Part shown: piece after piece, positions 25,453-33,287 of the stretch | Numbering within the stretch: the stretch's first letter is position 1 | How the letters are laid out: each line of letters opens with the position of its first letter | Assembly (NCBI GenBank): GCA_964397555.1 | Contig: CAYNJF010000006.1 | Location: 14,279 to 78,278 of the forward strand | DNA: 64,000 nucleotides | Source of the DNA: CAYNJF01 sp964397555 | GTDB taxonomy: Bacteria > Pseudomonadota > Gammaproteobacteria > Berkiellales > Berkiellaceae | Direction of reading: 5' to 3' | The notes under the pieces: model-generated | Seen by the model: only the letters and a program-made list of their open reading frames with translations | Told to the model about the DNA's origin: nothing | The model's database searches: none | Position numbers and translations under genes: made by a program

Positions 25453-26403
25453 CTATGGGCTCTTTAAAGGATCGCCCACTTGCTTAACCCAAGTTTTTGC
25501 TGAATCACTGACCCTCTCAGAGTGCAAAATAGTCTCAATCAAGCGAGCTCGACGGGGCAGGTCGTGACCATGAATCGTTTGGAGCACATCAGCCCAAGCC
25601 AAGATAAGCTCATCGTGGCTTTTTTGCCCAATGGTGGCTAGAAACTCACCCACGTAGGCATGCAAGTACGCATCAACGGCCTTTTCGAACCAGAGCCATG
25701 TTTGGTTATCTAAGCCGACCTCAGTCAAGCCTTTTCCTTCACCAAAGCCTTGCTCAAATTTTTTGGTTCGAAGATGAGCGTATTCATGGCCGTACAGTTG
25801 ATTGAGAAGCTCAAAACATCGTCTTCCAATGTTTATCCCAACCTCACTCGTTGGATTTTGTTCAAGGTTTGCCTTGATGTCATCGACCAACTGTTCCCAA
25901 TTTCGTTCAAAAGCTGCTTTATCGGTGGTCGTCTTCATTTTATGTTCAAAGGCGGCGTACTCTTTAAGCTCGTCTTCGGTGAAAATGTCCTTTACCCAGC
26001 TGTGTTCTAGTTGTTCACTCATTTTATAAATCTCTATGGTTTGCACAACCGCGGGCCAATCTAAGACTGAGCCCTGGCGTGTCTGGTGCGCAACCGTCTC
26101 CAAAAGAGAAGCAGCCTCCTCGAGTTGGTGTGCTTTTTTTCGTAAGACGGTCGCCTGATTGATCAAGGACTTATCCAGAGTTTGGTTTTTGGACAGCACC
26201 CCAGGGATGGCTGACAATGAAAAACCAAAATACTTCAAAGCCACAATTTGCTGGAGCGTAAACAGATCATCACTCGTATACACGCGATAACCACTAGCGG
26301 TGCGAAATGAAGGAGACAACAAACCTATCTTGTCGTAGTGATGCAACGTTTGCACCGACACACCGGTCATGTCACTCAATTGCTTTACGTACCATTGGGC
26401 CAT
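25453..26403 (-). CDS. MerR-family regulator with TipAS-like ligand domain
   Basis: This 316-residue protein starts with a MerR helix-turn-helix (VKQLSDMTGVSVQTLHHYDKIGLL, then RTASGYRVYTSDDL) and a linker helix with coiled-coil character (to about residue 115). The rest (about 135-300) resembles the TipAS domain of Streptomyces TipA, which binds thiopeptide antibiotics; EYAAFEHKMKTTTDKA and the following helices support this. MerR proteins usually activate promoters with 19-base spacers and often their own gene. Such a promoter is visible just upstream. No obvious efflux or resistance target lies next to it. The ligand is unknown. Confidence 0.87.
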   Translation of the reverse strand: MAQWYVKQLSDMTGVSVQTLHHYDKIGLLSPSFRTASGYRVYTSDDLFTLQQIVALKYFGFSLSAIPGVLSKNQTLDKSLINQATVLRKKAHQLEEAASLLETVAHQTRQGSVLDWPAVVQTIEIYKMSEQLEHSWVKDIFTEDELKEYAAFEHKMKTTTDKAAFERNWEQLVDDIKANLEQNPTSEVGINIGRRCFELLNQLYGHEYAHLRTKKFEQGFGEGKGLTEVGLDNQTWLWFEKAVDAYLHAYVGEFLATIGQKSHDELILAWADVLQTIHGHDLPRRARLIETILHSERVSDSAKTWVKQVGDPLKSP

Positions 26404-26421
26404 CTCTTACCTCCAGATGAA

Positions 26422-26452
26422 ACCTTAAAGGCTATACCTACCATAGGGTCAA
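26422..26452 (-). promoter_or_regulatory. Candidate MerR-type promoter/operator with 19-base spacer
   Basis: On the minus strand TTGACC (26452-26447) and TAAGGT (26427-26422) are separated by exactly 19 bases, the long spacer typical of promoters activated by MerR proteins. The spacer contains the palindrome CCTATGGTAGG, and CCTTTAAGG overlaps the -10. It lies 19 bases before the regulator's start codon, suggesting autoregulation. Confidence 0.5.
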
Positions 26453-26721
26453 GCAATCTTACCGACATTTCGGCCATTGAAAAGAGCCTGATCTTGCCCG
26501 CTCATGCCCCCCCCTCTCCAGGATCAACTGAATCTCATTTAAAATCAGGCAGATAATATAAAAAGTTGATGGGCGTGGGCACCCCCAAAATTAGTTGAGC
26601 AACTATTTTAAACTGCAAAGTTAGCCATTCGTCTGACAATAATGACCGTTCATCCGGGTATCGTTGCCGTTTATTTGGTTATTTAACACAATAACGGCAA
26701 TTCAATTTCCTGGAATTTACT
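26453..26721. other. Gene-free stretch with an inverted repeat before an orphan gene
   Basis: The 318 bases between the MerR gene and the gene at 26722 hold no convincing ORF. TTGCCGTTTATT (26664-26675) and AATAACGGCAA (26690-26700) form an inverted repeat with one bulge, ending about 20 bases before the start codon, so it could be an operator or a 5' UTR hairpin. Confidence 0.4.
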
Positions 26722-27474
26722 ATGACATCAAGATTTGTAATTAACGGCCATGGCATCAATCTTAATCATGCATTCAAACTGAGCCAATCACGCGTTATAA
26801 GCCCTTCGCCTTTGCACTCCCCCTATATACTAAAGGTTGAGCGTGAGACACCTTTAGAACCAGCGTTTAAACAAGGTAAGCTCTACCCTGTGGAATCGGG
26901 CCAATGGACCCACTATGATTCAAGCAAATTGACTCCCAATGTGTTTATCACTCCATGGGGTCACGAGGAAACCATTCTCTTATTTGAACGGGCGGTGCTC
27001 GACGATGATTTATGGTCTACCATCGATGGCCAATATGGCAGCATCTTTGAGCGTGATCCCGATCTATTTATGATCATAAAAGAAAATGGTATAAAAAAAG
27101 TGCTTCAAGGAGATGCCCTTTTTGACTACATGTTTGATGCATTGACAATGAACTTTTTTGGCTGGGAGTTCCTAGATGATGAACCGTTGTTTATTGCTTC
27201 CCCTCATCTGGGAAAAATTAAACCTCTTGGTTACACAACCTTACAAGAAGTGGTCACCGAAGTTGAGCACCACTTTGGAAAATCTGATTTCTTTGTGGCC
27301 ACGTGCAACGCAAGCCTTGAGGGAGACGATCATGTGGTCAAACTTGAGCCAAACAAGCCAGCCATGCCAATAAAGCCGGTCAATGCTTTGCGCTTTTCTA
27401 GCCATGAGCTCAAGCCTTACTTGAATGACGTCGTTGAGCACAGCACGTCAAGCGCACCAAGCTTGGCTTGTTGA
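26722..27474 (+). CDS. Orphan protein of unknown function
   Basis: I do not recognise this 250-residue protein. It has no signal peptide or membrane segment. It starts with FVINGHGINLNHAF, has a mixed alpha/beta appearance with aromatic residues (NFFGWEFLDDEPLF) and an acidic middle. Two cysteines occur near the end (FVATCNAS and the final SLAC). The gene stands alone with its own upstream inverted repeat, and the downstream sequence is a gene remnant, which is a typical accessory-gene setting. There is no clear Shine-Dalgarno sequence before the ATG. It could be a secreted effector or a host-interaction protein, but there is no direct evidence. Confidence 0.6.
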   Translation: MTSRFVINGHGINLNHAFKLSQSRVISPSPLHSPYILKVERETPLEPAFKQGKLYPVESGQWTHYDSSKLTPNVFITPWGHEETILLFERAVLDDDLWSTIDGQYGSIFERDPDLFMIIKENGIKKVLQGDALFDYMFDALTMNFFGWEFLDDEPLFIASPHLGKIKPLGYTTLQEVVTEVEHHFGKSDFFVATCNASLEGDDHVVKLEPNKPAMPIKPVNALRFSSHELKPYLNDVVEHSTSSAPSLAC

Positions 27475-27536
27475 GCCAACCCCTTATGCGACGCTCAACC
27501 CAAGGTGGTAATCTCTTGAACGATAATCAATACGCA

Positions 27537-27890
27537 TCAAAGATGAATGCCATCATTCAGAGTAACTCGGATTAATTCAGGCTCCAAGTCCTCATAAAAG
27601 CCCATCACATAAGCCCCTGATAAGCCTGTTAGTAGCTTGCCAGGAAAGATTTGAACTGAGCTATTTAATTGCACAACACTCGTATTGTAGTTTCGTCTAG
27701 CTAATGCGATATCATCCTCGACTTTAGCGTACAAATTCATTGCCTCGAGAACGGTTTTCTCAGATTTTAGCTCTGGGTAAGCTTCCATATTAACCGATAA
27801 GCTCGTCAATTTTTCTTTTAAACCACCATCTGCATCAAGCAGTTCTTTTAGGTTTCTGTTGGGATGCTTAACAAGGTTAGGTAACCACCA
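27537..27890 (-). pseudogene. N-terminally truncated lemA-like remnant
   Basis: The minus-strand frame opens at 27890, right after an in-frame TAG, and encodes about 117 residues with clear LemA features: WLPNLVK, EAYPELKSE, ALARRNYNTSVVQLNS and IFPGKLL. The N-terminal membrane segment and first coiled-coil helix are missing, there seems to be an internal deletion, and there is no good start codon (TTG at 27809 is inside the domain). The C-terminal tail continues past the usual LemA end with unrelated sequence. An intact LemA homologue lies at 37148. This looks like a decayed copy that once stood upstream of, or in, a different context. It follows the GrpB-GNAT gene by eight bases. Confidence 0.7.
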
Positions 27891-27898
27891 CTATGTCT

Positions 27899-28831
27899 CT
27901 AAGACAACAGAGACTTACTCAAGCTTATCGTGCTTGATTGAGTCGTCTTCGATGAGGGAATGGTTAACTGGTATCCATACTTGATGAAAAACGCCGAAGA
28001 AGACGCATTGGCTTCTATGATCACTTGATTGACGTCTTTTTGCGTAAGCCACGACTCGATTTGGCTTAACATCTTTGCACCCAGCCCTCTTTTTTGGCAA
28101 GTTTTATCGATGGTGAAAGCAAAGATGGTGGCGGTGATGTCTTCAACGTTTAGCTCAATCGCCCCCACAACGAACTGCCCCTCATAAAACACGGCGTGAA
28201 TATGACTGGAGTCAGCCTTATTCACGCCCATTTGGTTTCCTTTCGCCTTAGTGTTAGGAATGAGTGACTTAAATGCACCAAGCTCCGTGTCTGAGCGTGG
28301 CTCAACCAAGCGAGTCCCTTTAAAGCCTGCAAGCCTATCAATACGTTTTATGAACGCCTCTTTCCCATTGAGGTATTGAACGATGTCATCTGGGTGTTGT
28401 TGTGCGAGCTGTTGTTTAAGCTTTGAATATTCTTCCACGGCTTGTGGGTGAGCAAGCAAATAATCACGAAACAAAACATGGCGTTTAATTTCATCATGAT
28501 TGCTGGGGTATATATGAATATTCGCAATACGACGGTCTTTATCCTTGAGACAATAAAACCTTCGTGAAAATATCCCAAACTCACCCAAGGACTCAAGCCC
28601 AATGCTTTTAAGATCAAGATCTAATCGGTCCACCGCGCCAAGGTCATCCACCACCGGCACCATATCAATGATGGGCTTGGCCCAGAGATTGGGTACACTG
28701 GTAGAGCCAATGTGATGACACTCAATCATATGCCCTTGGAGGCTCTTCTCTAGCTGAGTCTTAAGCCTTTCATAAAGGTGTGCCCAATCGCTCTGATAGG
28801 GAACCACCTCTATTTTTTTATCATCACTCAT
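27899..28831 (-). CDS. GrpB-type nucleotidyltransferase-fold protein fused to GNAT acetyltransferase
   Basis: This 310-residue protein joins two domains. Residues about 5-165 match the GrpB/UPF0157 family (VVPYQSDWAHLYERLK, HHIGSTSVPNLWAKPIIDMV, YLLAHPQAVEEYSKLKQQLA), which has a nucleotidyltransferase-like fold with unclear activity. Residues about 175-300 are a GNAT N-acetyltransferase with the CoA-binding segment KTCQKRGLGAKML and ASSSAFFIKYGYQ. Such a fusion could modify a small molecule, tRNA-like or protein substrate; none can be assigned. Its ATG overlaps the ampG stop (ATGA), so it is translationally coupled to AmpG. The remnant of lemA follows. Confidence 0.85.
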   Translation of the reverse strand: MSDDKKIEVVPYQSDWAHLYERLKTQLEKSLQGHMIECHHIGSTSVPNLWAKPIIDMVPVVDDLGAVDRLDLDLKSIGLESLGEFGIFSRRFYCLKDKDRRIANIHIYPSNHDEIKRHVLFRDYLLAHPQAVEEYSKLKQQLAQQHPDDIVQYLNGKEAFIKRIDRLAGFKGTRLVEPRSDTELGAFKSLIPNTKAKGNQMGVNKADSSHIHAVFYEGQFVVGAIELNVEDITATIFAFTIDKTCQKRGLGAKMLSQIESWLTQKDVNQVIIEANASSSAFFIKYGYQLTIPSSKTTQSSTISLSKSLLS

Positions 28832-30099
28832 GAGGTCTCGGCCAGCGTGCTGTCATCAGAGCTCTTCGTTTGGGCATCGTTTTCTTCAATGGTCCGCCTT
28901 AATGCCACGAGCAATAAGATGCCTGGCGCGGAGATAAGCAAGGTCCACCAAAAGAAGTTGACCCAGCCAACCTGCTCCACGACAAATCCTGCAACAGGGC
29001 CCACATAGACGCGCCCAACGGCGCTTAGCGCACTGAGCAGCGCGTATTGAGTGGCGGTGTATTGCTGATCGCACAGACTCATCAAAAGCGCGATGAACGC
29101 TGCTGTGCCGAGCCCTCCACCGAAGTTCTCGATAAAAATACACACCACCATCAAACCATAGTGCGTTCCGGCTTTGGCCAAAATCAAATACGTTAAGTTG
29201 GATATGGCTTGAATGACACCGAACCAAAGCAGCGAGCGATAAAGACCCACTTTGGATAACAACACGCCACCGGCGAATGCGCCCAACAGTGTGGCGATCA
29301 ACCCCACCGATTTATTAATCAGACCAACGTCGATCAAGGAGAACCCGACGCCTCTGAGTAGGAAAACCACGGTAAGATTACCGGCAAAGGCATCCCCTAA
29401 TTTATAGAGCACCACAAGCACTAACAAAGCGATGGCATGTTTGCGTGAAAGAAACTCCACAAAGGGCTCAATGCAAGCACTTTTAAAGGTGGGAGGTGGG
29501 GGTGAGTAAGCCTCAGGCTCTTTGGATAAAAAGGTGGAAATCATCGTGATCCCCATGCAAAGCCCCATCAGCATGTACGTCAAGCCAAAGCCTAAATATT
29601 CCGCAAGGACAAGAGCAATGCCTCCGGAAATGAGCATGGCGATGCGATAACCGGCGACAAAAACCGCAGCCCCCGTTCCTCGCTCTTCTGGGGTTAAGCG
29701 CTCAGTTCGATAGGCATCCGCGCAGACATCCTGAGAGGCTGAGAAAAAGGCTAAGGCCAAGGCTAAAAAGCCCAACATGACCGGCGCCTCAGAAGGAGAA
29801 AATTGGGACATGACAAGTAACGTTACCACCAAAGCGGCCTGACAGAGGATTAACCATCCCCGTCTTCTACCGCCTTTAGGGACATAACGGTCCATCACGG
29901 GCGACCATAAGAACTTGTAGACGTAAGGCTGGCCCACCAAGCCCAAAAAGCCAATGGTGACCAAGTCCACCCCTTCGACGGTATACCAAGCTTGCAAGGT
30001 TCCCATCGTCAGTCCTAACGGCAATCCTGAGGCAAGCCCAAGAATCGTTAAAACTAGCATTTTTTTGTTGAAGTATTGACCTAGTCCGTTCATGTTCAT
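28828..30099 (-). CDS. ampG: Muropeptide permease AmpG
   Basis: This 423-residue MFS protein brings anhydro-muropeptides released from peptidoglycan turnover into the cytoplasm for recycling. It has about twelve membrane segments and AmpG-group features: LGLASGLPLGLTMGTLQAW at the N-terminus, KFLWSPVMDRYVP, and ASQDVCADAYRTERL. Length is shorter than E. coli AmpG (about 490) but normal for many homologues. ampD, the cytoplasmic amidase acting on the imported muropeptides, is in this window at 55806. The GrpB-GNAT gene overlaps its stop codon. Start codon choice between ATG at 30099 and 30093 is open. Confidence 0.88.
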   Translation of the reverse strand: MNMNGLGQYFNKKMLVLTILGLASGLPLGLTMGTLQAWYTVEGVDLVTIGFLGLVGQPYVYKFLWSPVMDRYVPKGGRRRGWLILCQAALVVTLLVMSQFSPSEAPVMLGFLALALAFFSASQDVCADAYRTERLTPEERGTGAAVFVAGYRIAMLISGGIALVLAEYLGFGLTYMLMGLCMGITMISTFLSKEPEAYSPPPPTFKSACIEPFVEFLSRKHAIALLVLVVLYKLGDAFAGNLTVVFLLRGVGFSLIDVGLINKSVGLIATLLGAFAGGVLLSKVGLYRSLLWFGVIQAISNLTYLILAKAGTHYGLMVVCIFIENFGGGLGTAAFIALLMSLCDQQYTATQYALLSALSAVGRVYVGPVAGFVVEQVGWVNFFWWTLLISAPGILLLVALRRTIEENDAQTKSSDDSTLAETS

Positions 30100-30242
30100 T
30101 CCATCACCATAGCTTGCGTGCAGTGTACACCAAGCCTACTCAGTGCTCCATGATTAAGATGGTTGACTAATAAAAGATTAAGGATGCATCTGTTCCCATG
30201 AATTTGGTATAGTGTCCCAAGGTTAAATAAGGAATTACTATC

Positions 30243-30944
30243 ATGGTAAAAACATCCCGTTATCTCGTGGGTCTTATCTGTGCATCGACACTGATAGCCA
30301 CGCCAGTCATCGCCAAAAACCTTGACAGCGATGATGAGAAAGTCAGCTACAGCATTGGGGTTGATATTGGTCAACACTTCAAAAAGCAAGACATCACGGT
30401 TGACATGAGCTCCTTTTCAAAAGGGGTGGTTGATGGAAGTACCAAAAATGAATTTTTATTGAGCGATGAAGAAATCAAAGATCACATCATTGCTTTACAA
30501 AATGCAATCGTAGACAAACAAAATCAGGAGCGAGACAACTTGGCCCAGCAAAATCTAGAACAATCCAAGCAATTTTTGGATGAGAACAAGAGTAAAGATG
30601 GCGTTCAGAGCACAGAATCTGGATTGCAGTACACCATCATTGAAGAAGGTCAAGGAACGCCTCCAGGAATCAATGATTTTGTGACCACTCACTATCAAGG
30701 TACTTTGATCGATGGCACAAAATTTGACAGCTCTTACGATCGCGGACAACCCGTTGAGTTCCCAGTCTCTGGGGTCATTCCAGGTTGGACCGAAGCGCTT
30801 CAATTGATGAAGCCAGGCTCAAAATGGAAATTATACATTCCACCTGAGCTTGCCTATGGAGAAAGTGGCGTTGGTGCTATGATTGGACCAAACTCGACCC
30901 TTATCTTTGACATCGAGCTTCTTGAGGTCGATCGCAAAAGCTAA
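30243..30944 (+). CDS. FKBP-type peptidyl-prolyl isomerase, Mip/FkpA-like, exported
   Basis: This 233-residue protein has a signal peptide (LVGLICASTLIATPVIA, cut before KNL), an N-terminal dimerisation domain with a long helix (about residues 30-120, including ALQNAIVDKQNQERDNLAQQ) and a C-terminal FKBP domain (about 125-230). The FKBP core is recognisable from YQGTLIDGTKFDSSYDRG, FPVSGVIPGWTEALQLM, and PPELAYGESGVG, with the aromatic and aspartate residues that line the proline pocket. It should fold proteins in the periplasm or at the surface. The architecture is that of Legionella Mip and E. coli FkpA/FklB. TATAGT (30208-30213) and AAGGA lie upstream; a terminator follows. Confidence 0.93.
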   Translation: MVKTSRYLVGLICASTLIATPVIAKNLDSDDEKVSYSIGVDIGQHFKKQDITVDMSSFSKGVVDGSTKNEFLLSDEEIKDHIIALQNAIVDKQNQERDNLAQQNLEQSKQFLDENKSKDGVQSTESGLQYTIIEEGQGTPPGINDFVTTHYQGTLIDGTKFDSSYDRGQPVEFPVSGVIPGWTEALQLMKPGSKWKLYIPPELAYGESGVGAMIGPNSTLIFDIELLEVDRKS

Positions 30945-30962
30945 GCCCACTTTTCGTTAGTC

Positions 30963-30990
30963 CAAAACGCCAGGTCAATCCTGGCGTTTT
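30963..30990. terminator. Bidirectional terminator after the FKBP gene
   Basis: AAAACGCCAGG and CCTGGCGTTTT pair perfectly around TCAAT. It lies between the convergent FKBP gene and the orphan gene ending at 30996 and can serve both. Confidence 0.85.
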
Positions 30991-30995
30991 AATGT

Positions 30996-32480
30996 TTATG
31001 GCTTGTGTTTCAACAACCCTACACTCCCCTGTGAGATTGGCGCGCTTATGAACTCTATTGACCCTACTGGTTCATCAAGCTCAGGTACAAATTCTATCGA
31101 CTTTGGGATGCTCTGCGAGCCCCATGGTTTTTTCGGCAACAAATGTCTCACCTGCTCTGGAATCTCATCGGTGATTGTAAAAAGATTATCTTGATTGACC
31201 GCTATCCGAGCTTGTTTTTTTGCCAGCTCAAGAGACGGCAGCCACGCCATGTCCTGCGCTCTAATCAATTCATTAACTCGAAGGTTTAAAAGGCGATGAT
31301 GAGGAAAGCCAATTTCTCCAAGTGTTTTTTTGCCACGCAATATTTTTTCTCTAAGACCTTTGTTTTTTACAATATCTGCCAATATTTTTACCGCAGGCGA
31401 TTCACCAGTGCCCGGATTCATCGTTTGACTGAAGTGATGAATGTTATCCCTTAAAGTCCCCAAGTCACGAGCACTTTTCACTAAGCTTTTAAAAATCCCC
31501 TGAGCCAAGGTTGACATAAAGGCATCGGCGGTTGGAAAGTTATCATGCGACCAACAAAACAACCGTTTACCCTGATAGAAAACTTGCAGGTTTTTAGCAT
31601 TGGAACATTTAGTCATCAGATCGGCAGACTCAAAAAAAGGTCTCCCATCTTGAGGGAGTGTAGTTAGGTCCAAAGTGACTTCTTGTTGACAGGTTTTATG
31701 TGGGTCAAATTCGATGGAGTGTGTCTTGCCAGTCTTTGCATTTTTCCTGGATACAACGATAATGAGGTTGGTGTTTTCCACGGGGAATAACTGTTCAGCG
31801 ATCTTTAATACCCAGTTATCTTTATGGGGTAACCATACGCCAGAGCTTTTAATTTTTTTTAATGAACTCTTGCCTGGCTTTTTGTCGTCAAGAGTACTTT
31901 TGCACCCAGTGCATCGATTTGGCGCTAGGTGTAAGTAATGAAGGCCTTTGGCGCATTCAATCCCCTTGAATGCTTGCATTAATTGCTTAACCTGGCGACT
32001 CTCACCCAAAAGATTATCAGCGTGACGAGTTATGCCCAAAGCCTGTCTGGCAACCTGCTCTAATTCCCCTTTGGGAATAAGACTGGGATTAAGTTGCACG
32101 CCTAAAAATCGACTCACCCCTTCCCACTCGTTGAATTCTCTTTTGCTTTGATTAAAGCTTTTGTTGAGACTTGGATCACCAACGCTCTTTCTCACAATGG
32201 GTGCGATGCTAATTTGATGCTTGGCGCATACGGTAAAGAGCGTGCTCAATAAAACAAAATTTAACACGCTGTGTGAAATATAACGCTTGTTGACGTTTCT
32301 TAAATGTTCAATACGCCAATCATCACTGATTTTGATCTTTGTTTGGTTCTGTTTGTCGTATTTGCTTTTGGGCCTTGAGTAGACCTTGATGAAATCGCGC
32401 ATAAGTGATTCGACATCGGTTCTACTGAGGGTTTGAAACCCCATATGGTAATGTTCGGCCAAAGGTATGATGGTTGGCAT
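30996..32480 (-). CDS. Large orphan soluble protein, effector-like
   Basis: I do not recognise this 494-residue protein. The ATG at 32480 is preferred to a TTG six bases earlier. It has no signal peptide or membrane segments. It is basic and lysine-rich in the first 230 residues, with one CxxC pair (NRCTGCKS near residue 190) that might hold metal. A central beta-rich part contains LIIVVSRKNAKTGKTHSIEF and LQVFYQGKRLFCW. Long helices follow. No catalytic motif of a known family is evident. The gene stands alone, convergent with the FKBP gene, with the hairpin-rich gap upstream. Size and lack of homology suggest a lineage-specific protein, possibly a secreted effector (inference). Confidence 0.6.
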   Translation of the reverse strand: MPTIIPLAEHYHMGFQTLSRTDVESLMRDFIKVYSRPKSKYDKQNQTKIKISDDWRIEHLRNVNKRYISHSVLNFVLLSTLFTVCAKHQISIAPIVRKSVGDPSLNKSFNQSKREFNEWEGVSRFLGVQLNPSLIPKGELEQVARQALGITRHADNLLGESRQVKQLMQAFKGIECAKGLHYLHLAPNRCTGCKSTLDDKKPGKSSLKKIKSSGVWLPHKDNWVLKIAEQLFPVENTNLIIVVSRKNAKTGKTHSIEFDPHKTCQQEVTLDLTTLPQDGRPFFESADLMTKCSNAKNLQVFYQGKRLFCWSHDNFPTADAFMSTLAQGIFKSLVKSARDLGTLRDNIHHFSQTMNPGTGESPAVKILADIVKNKGLREKILRGKKTLGEIGFPHHRLLNLRVNELIRAQDMAWLPSLELAKKQARIAVNQDNLFTITDEIPEQVRHLLPKKPWGSQSIPKSIEFVPELDEPVGSIEFISAPISQGSVGLLKHKP

Positions 32481-32554
32481 AATCAAATCTCAGAAAATAA
32501 AATGATTCATCATACTTTCTTTTGCATCGCGATATAATGAGGGTAAGATTTGGG

Positions 32555-32640
32555 GTCCACGTAAGTGGTTATATTAATGGCTCATCATGAAGGATGAGCC
32601 ATGGTGGTCAGGTTATTCCCCAGGGGACAAAAACGTCCCG
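32555..32640. other. Cluster of three hairpins in an intergenic gap
   Basis: In 86 bases there are CCAC-GTAA-GTGG (32557-32568), a perfect 10-base stem ATGGCTCATC / GATGAGCCAT with a six-base loop (32577-32602), and GGGAC-AAAAAC-GTCCC (32624-32639). None is followed by a good T-run on either strand. A TATAAT on the plus strand at 32533-32538 could drive a short RNA through them. A structured small RNA or a processed leader is possible. Confidence 0.4.
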
Positions 32641-32660
32641 CTTTGTAAGGCTTAGCCATC

Positions 32661-33284
32661 TTAGTGGGCTAATGGAATTTCTTTTTTGAGCAATCCGCGT
32701 TTGGGCTTAGAGACAGGAAAATTCAAAATAGCTCTTTTGAAATCCCGAGAGGGAGGATGATCCCCAATCCAGGTAGACAGAGTCATATTAAAAAAAACTC
32801 GATCCGTCCAGTCTGACAAAAGGGCATCGTTGTGCTTAAAGGTCATGGCCAGTGTGGGCGAATATTCAATATCGATGACATCGCCTTGTCGGAACGATTG
32901 ACTTAACACCTCACGAAACTGAACCACCATCGGGGTATATCTCGATAACGTGACATCCGAGTTATTCACTGAGACTGACTCAAGCCAAATGTTTTGAATG
33001 GCTTGAGGGTCCATGGAAGATAACACGTAAAATCGCATGCAAATGGCCGTGGACTCCTCCATGAGGATATCCACATCAGAGGTGACCTTTTGTGAGTAGA
33101 GCACACCAAGATAAGCCTTCGTGCCAAAGTATTCACGATGAGCCCAACCCACCATGGTCAAAGGCGTTTGACCGTCGGAGGCCATCATCGTAAGAGGAAT
33201 GTCCAACTCCCCTACGCTCAAAGTGGTTTGCGCTTGTAGGGGAAATACCCAAAAGCACAACCACATCGCAATCCATTTTTTCAT
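32661..33284 (-). CDS. Exported chalcone-isomerase-like domain protein
   Basis: This 207-residue protein has a signal peptide (MKKWIAMWLCFWVFPLQAQ) and a domain like the bacterial 'chalcone isomerase-like' family: the early GWAHREYFGTKAYLGVLYS segment, then MRFYVLSSMD and a C-terminal LSTWIGDHPPSRDFKRAIL, matching the family's W-hG-xxP-x-x-xhxxxhL pattern. Members of this bacterial group are periplasmic and of unknown role; the plant enzyme activity should not be assumed. It starts three bases after the stop of the CPA2 antiporter gene and is likely co-transcribed with it. Hairpins lie downstream. Confidence 0.8.
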   Translation of the reverse strand: MKKWIAMWLCFWVFPLQAQTTLSVGELDIPLTMMASDGQTPLTMVGWAHREYFGTKAYLGVLYSQKVTSDVDILMEESTAICMRFYVLSSMDPQAIQNIWLESVSVNNSDVTLSRYTPMVVQFREVLSQSFRQGDVIDIEYSPTLAMTFKHNDALLSDWTDRVFFNMTLSTWIGDHPPSRDFKRAILNFPVSKPKRGLLKKEIPLAH

Positions 33285-33287
33285 CCC

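Noticed and set aside
32661..33284. Plant-type chalcone isomerase activity
   Set aside because: Only the bacterial exported family is matched; no flavonoid pathway genes are present.
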